From contig JACRKK010000010.1 in the NCBI GenBank assembly GCA_016219795.1, positions 1 to 7,817 on the forward strand: a DNA stretch of 7,817 bases, in the 5' to 3' direction. The stretch is from Candidatus Woesearchaeota archaeon. GTDB taxonomy: Archaea; Nanobdellota; Nanobdellia; Woesearchaeales; JACRKL01. The translations under genes were made by a program, and so were the position numbers. The notes under the pieces were generated by a model. It was not told the DNA's origin, ran no database searches, and saw only the letters and a list, made by a program, of their open reading frames with translations. How positions within the stretch are numbered: position 1 is the first letter of the stretch; the number at the start of each line of letters is the position of its first letter. Of the stretch, positions 1 to 5,550 are shown piece after piece.

Positions 1-2
1 TA

Positions 3-128
3 TTCCAATTCTACTGGAATTTCATGAAACCTATCAACGAAAAACTGACACCAGCAATAATCGAAGGACAAGCAACCAAAGTCTGGACATGGGGAAATTT
101 TCTTCATACAAAATTAAAGTATCTTTAG
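3..128 (+). CDS. IS transposase, C-terminal fragment (5' end outside window)
   Basis: The frame is open from the window edge to TAG at 126-128, followed at once by TAA. The last ~42 residues read FQFYWNFMKPINEKLTPAII... and end ...VWTWGNFLHTKLKYL. The pattern Y-x-NF-x-(R/K)P...LTPA...G...VW...L is the usual C-terminal signature of DDE transposases from several IS families, where the NF..P..L.TPA..AG stretch closes the catalytic domain. An ATG at 24 is in frame, but nothing marks it as a real start, so the gene most likely begins upstream of the window. Its stop lies in the right terminal inverted repeat. It is probably a homologue of the transposase that starts at 7754, but the two visible pieces do not overlap, so this cannot be tested here. 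Confidence 0.6.
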   Translation, partial: FQFYWNFMKPINEKLTPAIIEGQATKVWTWGNFLHTKLKYL

Positions 129-140
129 TAAGACACTACC
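118..140 (-). repeat. Right terminal inverted repeat of the left IS
   Basis: Read on the minus strand from 140, the repeat is GGTAGTGTCTTA followed by CTAAAGATACT. The repeat at 7682-7704, read on the plus strand, is GGCATTGTATTA followed by ACTAAGATACT. Six of 23 positions differ without gaps; three of these (13-15) are explained by a one-base shift between the two copies. Confidence 0.7.
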
Positions 141-713
141 GAAGATTCTCTTAGAAATACCCAATTAAGATCCTACATACGAAGACAAGGATACTCTGAT
201 GATGTCAGGGGATTAGTTCTAAGTCCTGTGAGCATAGGAAGCAAGCAACCAGAAAGTAAAGTAACCTATTTACAAGGGGTTCAAGCAGTAGCTTCTTCAG
301 ATAGTAGTGGGGTTGTAATAGGGGAACAACCATATGTAAGAGGACTTTCATTCAAATACGATCAGGGAATTAATCTGGATGAACGAGTTGAAAAAGCAGA
401 TGGTATTGCTCATGTTGCTGTCTTTGAACAAGCAGTAGATTTAAGGACTGATTTTATATCCCCCGCAAATATTAACCAGTTTAATGGTGATGTTAATGCC
501 GGTGGCAAAACAAGAGAGATCTTTGAAAGATATTTTAGAAACGCTGTCAACAACGAAGGAAGAAGAATTGAGCAGGAAAAAGATGTAAAAGTTTCTGGTG
601 TTGTTCTAAGCCACATTAAAGTGCAAAAACATCTGGTTGATGCTTTGTTCACCATTGCAACTGACAAGCAGGGCGAATATCAGTTAGCAGCTACTTATCT
701 TGTAGGGAAATAA
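141..713 (+). pseudogene. Unidentified gene, 5'-truncated by the left IS
   Basis: The reading frame is open from the IS boundary at 141 to TAA at 711-713, about 190 codons. The first in-frame start of any kind is GTG at 228; between 141 and 228 there is no ATG, GTG or TTG, yet the translation there (EDSLRNTQLRSYIRRQGYSD...) looks like ordinary protein with codon use like the rest of the gene. The simplest reading is an insertion that removed the 5' end. A 161-residue product starting at GTG 228 remains possible, but no clear ribosome binding site precedes it. The protein is soluble-looking, with no membrane segment or signal peptide, and alternates short strands with one charged helix (TREIFERYFRNAVNNEGRRI). 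I do not recognise the family. The stretch is more A/T-rich, with many AGA, ATA and TTA codons, than the operon to its right, suggesting a separate origin. It converges on the JAB gene with 28 bases between the stops. Confidence 0.6.
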
Positions 714-719
714 AGACGC

Positions 720-741
720 AGTCTCAATCCCCCAAAAAACG
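720..741 (-). terminator. Possible oligo-T terminator of the UBL operon
   Basis: On the minus strand the bases just after the JAB stop read GTTTTTTGGGGG, a run of six T. Archaeal intrinsic termination uses short T tracts without a required hairpin. The tract is short and single, so support is weak. Confidence 0.25.
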
Positions 742-2028
742 CTATCTACCAAGAACAGCTCTCAGATTCTTCAATTCAGCAGCATACTTTTTCTGCACAT
801 ATTTGTTTTGGCCGATGATGTCCCACATAGGCTCAAGAAGCGATGGCCGCATATCTTGTCGATTATGCGCATACACCGCTTCCACTGCTTCAATCCTGTC
901 CTGCCATCGCCAGATGCGTTTCTCTGCAGATTCTGTTACACCGTCTTTCAGCACCTCTTTGTTCCCATAATACTGGCCGGCAAGTATCTGCGCAATAATC
1001 CCCGCATATTGCTCAGAGGGTTTGTCTGACCGAAGAAAAGGTAGGTAGTAATCCCTCATGGCAAGGCTGTATTTGGAAAGCTTGGTCCTGGGATGCTCCT
1101 CACTCTGCTGGGCAACTGCCGGTGCATACAGCCGGGAAAGTTTTTTTCCTTTTGCTTGCAGTACCCCACTGCCACTACCCCCTAAAGCTCCATCAACCAG
1201 CTCCACACCGCCTTTTCCGTAACCGTAGAGAAGCTGTTTTCGTATGGCTTCTCGGTCAATCGCAACATCATAAAAACTATCACCGTTGCCTATCACCCTG
1301 ATAGGGATGCGCTCCACAAGGTTTTTCTTGCGCTCTTTTCGAAACTGCCCGGTTACGGGATCAATCCCCTTCACAACATCATAATCAAACTGAACCGCAC
1401 CATATCTCTGTCCTACATGATTAAGAACAATAGTTGGGTGCGCCACGACCTCTACACCGCCCCTCTCACCCACCATTAATTTCCTGCGGATGCCATGGTG
1501 GTACGCAGTTACGACATGCTCTAAATTCTTTTTATCCTGACCAGACAGGAAGACATTGAACACACCATGAGAATGTCCCCATCCGTAAGGAATCATTCCT
1601 TGACTACTCATCTCCTGGTGGTCTTTTTCGGAGAGGGTAAACATGCATTCGCTGTGACTTGCCGCCCCCGTATGGGGGATATAGACATCGCTTATAAATC
1701 GCTCTCCTGGTTTTGCCAGAAAGACAAATCCTAATTCATAATAGCTCCCTGATGCTGCCTGGGTCAACTCTCCAAATACTTCAATAACTGCCTGTGCCTT
1801 TGCAAGAGCCTGCTCTGTGATGCGCACCTCTCTCTCACCCCGGATAATCTCATCAATAGTTAGGTTTATTTCTCGGGGAACAGTTGTTGCAGGAAGAATA
1901 GTGTGTTCGTAATGCGCCTGCTGGGAAAGCAAAGCACTTTTTCTATGCAAAAGAAAATCTTTGATTGAGTCCCTTCTGATCTCCACAGCTTGTGCCGTTC
2001 CATCCATATTTTCTGGGTTTTTTTCCAT
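742..2028 (-). CDS. JAMM/JAB-domain metallopeptidase (predicted UBL-processing or deubiquitinating enzyme)
   Basis: This 428-residue protein carries a complete JAMM zinc-peptidase signature. Glu98 lies in YELGFVFL. His152 and His154 are in GHSHG, Ser162 and Asp165 in LSGQD. The spacing H-x-H-x7-S-x2-D is exact for the family. Such enzymes cleave isopeptide or peptide bonds after the terminal glycine of ubiquitin-like proteins. The JAB domain covers about residues 75-245. A glycine-rich linker (about 272-290, GALGGSGSG) separates it from a C-terminal, mostly helical region of about 140 residues that I do not recognise, so the protein is much longer than a minimal JAB. It is the last gene of the cassette, 49 bases after the E1 stop. 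The ATG at 2028 has no Shine-Dalgarno; Met8 (ATG at 2007) is a credible alternative because TTTATAA at 2031-2037 sits about 27 bases upstream of it. Predicted roles are maturation of the UBL precursor and removal of UBL from targets. The catalytic family is secure; the substrate is inferred from the operon. Confidence 0.92.
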   Translation of the reverse strand: MEKNPENMDGTAQAVEIRRDSIKDFLLHRKSALLSQQAHYEHTILPATTVPREINLTIDEIIRGEREVRITEQALAKAQAVIEVFGELTQAASGSYYELGFVFLAKPGERFISDVYIPHTGAASHSECMFTLSEKDHQEMSSQGMIPYGWGHSHGVFNVFLSGQDKKNLEHVVTAYHHGIRRKLMVGERGGVEVVAHPTIVLNHVGQRYGAVQFDYDVVKGIDPVTGQFRKERKKNLVERIPIRVIGNGDSFYDVAIDREAIRKQLLYGYGKGGVELVDGALGGSGSGVLQAKGKKLSRLYAPAVAQQSEEHPRTKLSKYSLAMRDYYLPFLRSDKPSEQYAGIIAQILAGQYYGNKEVLKDGVTESAEKRIWRWQDRIEAVEAVYAHNRQDMRPSLLEPMWDIIGQNKYVQKKYAAELKNLRAVLGR

Positions 2029-2030
2029 AG

Positions 2031-2037
2031 TTATAAA
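2031..2037 (-). promoter_or_regulatory. Possible internal TATA box for the JAB gene
   Basis: TTTATAA on the minus strand lies in the 49-base gap between E1 and JAB. Its centre is about 27 bases from Met8 (ATG at 2007), the spacing expected for a leaderless archaeal transcript. The absence of a ribosome binding site before the annotated ATG fits this. Alternatively the JAB gene is simply read through from the upstream genes. Confidence 0.3.
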
Positions 2038-2077
2038 GGTGATAAGTGTTTTTTCCGGATATTTCTTAATTTATTAT

Positions 2078-3655
2078 TCAGCAATGATGATTGCTTCTGC
2101 ACCTTCCACTTTTGCTAAAATAGAGCCTTGCCTCTTCAAAGGGCGCATAGTGCAGGATACCTGGAAACATCTCTTGCTTTTTTCTTGCATGCAGCATCCA
2201 CAGCGATTCTGCAACCATGGCTGAGCCAATGATGCTGTTGGGGATGATGGTGCTTGGGTCAACCTGGCAGGAATGCCGCTCAGGAAAAGATTCAAGGTTG
2301 AGCTGGCAGTCCACGCAATGTGTAAAGCCCGGAACATAAAACGCTGCCTGTCCAGTGTGGGGGCCAGTTCCCCCATCCACATAAGGGACTTTATAAGCAG
2401 CAACAAAGGTGTTCATCCATATACGTGCATATTTATTATCAAAACAGCCAAAGATGATGTCGTAATTGCGCGCAGTAAGCTGTGCAGGTGCCAAAAGCAC
2501 CACCCCCCGTGCCTGCTCTTCTTCGCTGAGAGTAAAGTGTGTAGCATACTGGTGGCGCAGCCGCTCGGGAAGAAGGGATGGCTCCCCTGCTTTTCCATAG
2601 ATAGGCTGCACATCAAGCACTGGCCGCAATTCTTTGAGACGTTCTGCCACGGCATACACCTTAGGCTGGCCTACTTTTTCCCGAAGCAAAATCTGGCGTG
2701 CAAGATTTGTATCTTCTGCAACGTCCATATCCAGGAGGTCAATGGTGCCAAAACCAAGAAGCGCAAGTTCTAAGGCAACAAAATTTCCTAAGGCGCCAAC
2801 GCCGGCAACAAGCGCACGCCTATTGTGGTAATCTCTAATGGGTTCTTCCTGAAGTACAGATGCAAGTCCTGTTCTTATCTTGCCAGAAGTATTGTAAACC
2901 CAGGGTCTTCCCGAAGGGAATGGCTTGTCATCAGGTGCATAACTAAACAGCCATTTTCGCACTTCTTCTGCAATGATTCCTGCAAGAATGCTGCTGGAGA
3001 ACACCCCTTGTATGTTCCCGGTATATTCCTCATGGAGAAAAACTGAAGAATCCTGTGTTGCAAAGGTTGATCTGCCATCCCTCTTTTCCCATGAAGAGAC
3101 CACACAACCTTTGCTAAAGTCACTTGCCGCTGAGATAAACGGCAGATGTCCCACAGATCTGCCGGTACAGTATGCCATTACGTCCTGCTTGGATTGAGGA
3201 TTATTGGTTGCATCAATGATAAGATCGGGACTGAACTCATAGGCAAAGCCTGGATTGAAAGGTGCATATCGGTCAACAATAATTGCCTGACCATTTAACG
3301 CATGCAATGCCCTGCCTATGGCTCTCACCTTGGGCACATGAGCCTGGTCAGGTTTTGGGGGGGATAAAAAGTCAAAAGATGCAGATTCTCCTGCTTTTGC
3401 AGGATCCATAACACCCAGCCGTCCGACACCCATACCTGCAAGGCAGGAAAGAATCATCTGGGCCAAAGTACTTGAGCCAACCACCAAAATGCTAGTATTG
3501 TAGAGCTGCTGTTGCCGCTCTGCACCTACTTTGTGTAGCTTGTCTTCAAGCCCAGCCCTATCCGTATGATTGCTCTTTCTATAGTCTTCAATAATCCGCT
3601 GATCATAGGACCATGCCCTTACATTCCTGTCATCGCGGAAATGGGTGGGTGCCAT
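2078..3655 (-). CDS. E1-like UBL-activating enzyme with two ThiF/Rossmann domains
   Basis: This 525-residue protein has two adenylation-type folds in tandem. The N-terminal one (about 17-260) opens with YDQRI, as in eukaryotic E1 subunits, then QQQLYNTSILVVGSSTLA and Asp84; it lacks the glycine-rich loop and the N-x-x-R motif, so it is probably inactive. The second (about 275-515) is complete: GVGALG 285-290, Asp309 and Asp311 (LLDMD), Asn317 and Arg320 (NLARQ), Lys332 (GQPK) and Asp406 (CFDN). It then follows the eukaryotic E1 pattern: VPYVDGGTGPHTGQ, a CVDC zinc pair (447, 450), FPERHSC with Cys463 where the E1 catalytic cysteine lies, and IIGSAMVAE. Cys519 and Cys525 at the C-terminus may complete the zinc site. 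The order degenerate-then-active matches UBA1. There is no room for a C-terminal ubiquitin-fold domain. The predicted reaction is ATP-dependent adenylation, then thioester capture of the mature UBL. The start ATG abuts the E2 stop (TAGATG), implying translational coupling. Confidence 0.9.
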   Translation of the reverse strand: MAPTHFRDDRNVRAWSYDQRIIEDYRKSNHTDRAGLEDKLHKVGAERQQQLYNTSILVVGSSTLAQMILSCLAGMGVGRLGVMDPAKAGESASFDFLSPPKPDQAHVPKVRAIGRALHALNGQAIIVDRYAPFNPGFAYEFSPDLIIDATNNPQSKQDVMAYCTGRSVGHLPFISAASDFSKGCVVSSWEKRDGRSTFATQDSSVFLHEEYTGNIQGVFSSSILAGIIAEEVRKWLFSYAPDDKPFPSGRPWVYNTSGKIRTGLASVLQEEPIRDYHNRRALVAGVGALGNFVALELALLGFGTIDLLDMDVAEDTNLARQILLREKVGQPKVYAVAERLKELRPVLDVQPIYGKAGEPSLLPERLRHQYATHFTLSEEEQARGVVLLAPAQLTARNYDIIFGCFDNKYARIWMNTFVAAYKVPYVDGGTGPHTGQAAFYVPGFTHCVDCQLNLESFPERHSCQVDPSTIIPNSIIGSAMVAESLWMLHARKKQEMFPGILHYAPFEEARLYFSKSGRCRSNHHC

Positions 3656-4885
3656 CTATAATCCCTTCTTTCCATCCTGATAGAAAATGCGGTTGAGAGA
3701 AATCTTTCTTTGCGCAAGGTATGCAGAAAGCTGCCCCGGCGGAATGGAGGGAAACATTAGGAAGCTGTTGACTGGCCGCACGTTATCCCCAAAATAGCCA
3801 TGCTCAAGCACCATCCTTCCTTCCTCCAATACTGCTGCAATGCGTGCTGCAAGGGACGCAGATTTTGCAAGGGAATATGGATGCCCAAATTGGATATCAC
3901 GGAATCTCCAGCGTGCCTCATTATGATAGCAAATAGTGCCATTGCTGTACACAAAAGGATGTTTGTAGGACTGGCCAGCAACACTTGCAGGGTTCTGAAT
4001 GGTCATCGTATTGTTCTCTCCATGAACATCGCATCCAATGATAGTCCCCTCGAGAACATAAAAAGTGTTATTTTTTTCCATGATGAAGGGGGCGATAGAA
4101 AGCTCAAGGCGATAGTCGCAAGGCCCAGTCTTGCGATAGGTAAGCGCCCTGTAGCTTCCCTGGCCGTTTTTGCAGGAGAGGAGTTCCTGAGGGAGTGGTT
4201 GGTTTGCCGTTTTTTTTTGCCGGACTGTTAGCTTTTCTTTCGCCCTAATCACCCGCTCAACAAGAGCGGTGCGATAAGCTACAGCAAAAGATGAGGCCGG
4301 GCGCTGATTGCCCAGAATCCATAGAGTGCTCCCCACATGAAGAGATGATGAAGTGGATGCAGAAGAGACAGATTTTTGCAGCGCATAACTTTGTCCCTGA
4401 AACAAAAGGATGTCACCAAGCTGCTGGCATTCCTCAAGCGTCGGATGAAGATGCAGAATATCCTGTTCTGTAAGACGCCAAGAATCCTCTTGTACACCTC
4501 CTCCGCAAAGAGAAATAGGTTTCTCATGGTAATACGCCCGAAACACCTGCAGCAACAGGAATTGCTCAAGTGCAGGTACTGCCAGAATAGCTTCCCTACA
4601 CCGCTCTTGATGAAGCTGCTTGGGCCTCATGCGTTCTTCAAGTATACGTTCAAGCACCTTGCGGTGTTCCCCAAAAAAATCCTGCTCAAGATGGTGAAGT
4701 GGTTCAGATTCCCATAGCCCATAACGCCTACTATGATGCTGAAAATAGGATGTATATTTCTTGGAAGATGTTCTGTCAGGCTGTTCTTCCAAGAGATATA
4801 CCCGCCGGTTTATCAACGCACAGGACGTTCCTGTGGCAATAAAAGCATCAATAAATGTAGGGCTATGCTCCAGTGCCTCTGGCAT
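3656..4885 (-). CDS. E2-like UBL-conjugating enzyme with long N-terminal extension
   Basis: The C-terminal half (about 240-405) reads as a UBC/E2 fold. Strand-rich segments (YRLELSIAPF; NNTFYVLEGTIIGCDV) precede HPFVYSNGTICYHN, which matches the E2 active-site loop HPN-x-(Y)-x-N-G-x-I-C; Cys319 is the predicted catalytic cysteine. Helices follow (LAKSASLAARIAAVLEEG). The classical tryptophan and proline landmarks after the cysteine are not obvious, so this is a divergent E2 closer to the prokaryotic E2-like families (as in PRTRC or Bil-type cassettes) than to eukaryotic ones. Residues 1-200 form an extra region, partly helical (HRKVLERILEERM; AVPALEQFLLLQVFRAYY), that I do not recognise; it could bind target or E1. 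A run of nine A codes Q223-T226 at the junction between the two parts. Translation should be efficient: GGGTGAGG ends five bases before the ATG and overlaps the UBL stop region, leaving a 12-base gap. Overall length, 409, is over twice that of a minimal E2. Confidence 0.82.
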   Translation of the reverse strand: MPEALEHSPTFIDAFIATGTSCALINRRVYLLEEQPDRTSSKKYTSYFQHHSRRYGLWESEPLHHLEQDFFGEHRKVLERILEERMRPKQLHQERCREAILAVPALEQFLLLQVFRAYYHEKPISLCGGGVQEDSWRLTEQDILHLHPTLEECQQLGDILLFQGQSYALQKSVSSASTSSSLHVGSTLWILGNQRPASSFAVAYRTALVERVIRAKEKLTVRQKKTANQPLPQELLSCKNGQGSYRALTYRKTGPCDYRLELSIAPFIMEKNNTFYVLEGTIIGCDVHGENNTMTIQNPASVAGQSYKHPFVYSNGTICYHNEARWRFRDIQFGHPYSLAKSASLAARIAAVLEEGRMVLEHGYFGDNVRPVNSFLMFPSIPPGQLSAYLAQRKISLNRIFYQDGKKGL

Positions 4886-4897
4886 GTTTCCTCACCC

Positions 4898-5368
4898 TCA
4901 TAGCATCATTTCCAATGTGCTGCTCTGATTTCCCCCCACACCCACCAAGCGCAACTGAAGATCGAGGTGGTGATAGGGAATGTTCTGCCCCTGGTCATTC
5001 GTGTGCTCCTGAACGGTAAGCGTTTGAGGAGCATAATCTGCCACCCTCCCGGCCAGATCCAGTGAGAGTTCCTCCCGTGAGTCATCATTGGTTTTAGCAT
5101 AGAGTTGTACGCGCAATGTGCTGGGGCTAGCAAGCGCCTGGTCATACCACCCCCCTATGGTTCTCACCACCTGAAGCTCCGCTGCCCCATATCCTGCTTC
5201 ATTAACATCATCCGGACTTGGGTCCATCATATAATTCAACAGCTCCTGAAATGTGCCCCCCATATACTGCTTAGCCACACGTTTCACCAGCAGATTCTCT
5301 TCTACATCTTCGTTCACTATTCCTATATCAACCGTCACATACAATGGCTTGTCTATTATTTCCACCAT
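4898..5368 (-). CDS. Ubiquitin-like protein precursor with diglycine and cleavable tail
   Basis: First gene of the cassette, 156 residues. The C-terminus reads HLDLQLRLVGVGG (134-146) followed by ten residues, NQSSTLEMML. The match to ubiquitin's LHLVLRLRGG ending is striking, with two extra residues before the diglycine. The tail implies an inactive precursor trimmed after Gly146 by the JAB peptidase of the same operon. Upstream, LYVTVDIGIVN (9-19), ENLLVKRVAK (24-33) and a helix TFQELLNYMM (39-48) look like the start of a beta-grasp fold. Strands at 84-92, 100-108, 116-122 and 135-142 follow; the length could hold one expanded or two beta-grasp domains, which I cannot decide. A perfect GAGGTGA Shine-Dalgarno lies four bases before the ATG, the strongest in the window, suiting a carrier protein needed in excess over its enzymes. 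The UBL role rests mainly on the C-terminal motif and the E1/E2/JAB context. Confidence 0.82.
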   Translation of the reverse strand: MVEIIDKPLYVTVDIGIVNEDVEENLLVKRVAKQYMGGTFQELLNYMMDPSPDDVNEAGYGAAELQVVRTIGGWYDQALASPSTLRVQLYAKTNDDSREELSLDLAGRVADYAPQTLTVQEHTNDQGQNIPYHHLDLQLRLVGVGGNQSSTLEMML

Positions 5369-5372
5369 GATC

Positions 5373-5409
5373 TCACCTCGGGAAGCTGGTAAGAAATCCT
5401 TCTTAATAT
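5373..5409 (-). promoter_or_regulatory. Candidate promoter and Shine-Dalgarno of the UBL operon
   Basis: On the minus strand ATATTAA (5403-5409) could serve as a TATA box; transcription would then begin near 5380, leaving a leader of about 12 bases that consists mostly of the GAGGTGA ribosome binding site (5373-5379). A second A/T patch with TTATAC near 5460 is an alternative that would give a leader of roughly 70 bases. Confidence 0.4.
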
Positions 5410-5468
5410 GCGCATTGCAAGAAAAAGCGGAAGCGTTAGGGAATGGACGGAATGTGTTTGTATAACGG

Positions 5469-5500
5469 AAAAAAATTGCGGAAAACAGAAGAAAATTACG
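5469..5500 (-). terminator. Oligo-T terminator region downstream of the aminotransferase
   Basis: About 50-80 bases past the aminotransferase stop, the minus strand carries successive T-rich runs (AATTTTCTTC, TGTTTTCC, AATTTTTTTCC), the last with seven T. Serial U tracts of this kind are typical archaeal termination signals. They separate the aminotransferase transcript from the UBL operon. Two near-copies of CCG(C/T)AATTTT lie within it. The rest of the 182-base gap 5369-5550 shows no gene. Confidence 0.45.
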
Positions 5501-5550
5501 GGAATTTTACAGATGTTACGAAGAATCCAAGATTTAGCGTGAAGGTAAAT

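Larger units (their letters stand above)
1..140 (+). mobile_element. 3' end of an IS1-like insertion sequence (left copy, partial)
   Basis: This is the right-hand end of an insertion sequence whose body lies outside the window. Its boundary is set at 140 because the reverse complement of 118-140 (GGTAGTGTCTTA...AAGATACT) matches the start of a second IS at 7682-7704 at 17 of 23 positions, counted by hand without gaps. The transposase stop codons (TAG TAA, 126-131) lie inside this inverted repeat, a compact layout common in small insertion sequences. A repeat beginning with GG suits the IS1 family, as does the zinc-ribbon-like start of the right-hand transposase. The family call is inference. 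Confidence 0.7.

Noticed and set aside
2..20. Inverted repeat ATTCCA/TGGAAT as a regulatory hairpin before ATG 24
   Set aside because: The frame is open through it and the translation continues the transposase C-terminal pattern, so it is coding sequence.
1140..1215. GALGGSGSG in the JAB protein as an internal diglycine or fused UBL end
   Set aside because: It lies in a low-complexity linker and is not preceded by a beta-grasp pattern or an LRL-like tail.
2074..2406. Overlapping minus-strand frame ending ...LAKVEGAEAIIIAE, which could mean the E1 C-terminus is frameshifted
   Set aside because: The E1 frame stays coherent through CVDC, Cys463 and the following helix, and ends with the expected cysteines; the alternative frame has no E1 features upstream of its last residues.
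3800..4231. Plus-strand open frame of 143 codons opposite the E2 gene
   Set aside because: It is antisense to a well-supported gene, has no family features, and matches the third-position shadow expected there.
4412..4453. HLHPTLEECQQLGD in the E2 N-terminal region, with H-x-H-x10-D spacing like a JAMM motif
   Set aside because: The conserved serine is glutamine, no upstream Glu-strand context is visible, and the pattern is short enough to arise by chance.
5369..5550. Possible small RNA or CRISPR-like repeats between the UBL operon and the aminotransferase
   Set aside because: Only two short near-copies of an A/T motif are present, with no regular spacing and no stable structure; T-rich termination signals explain it better.
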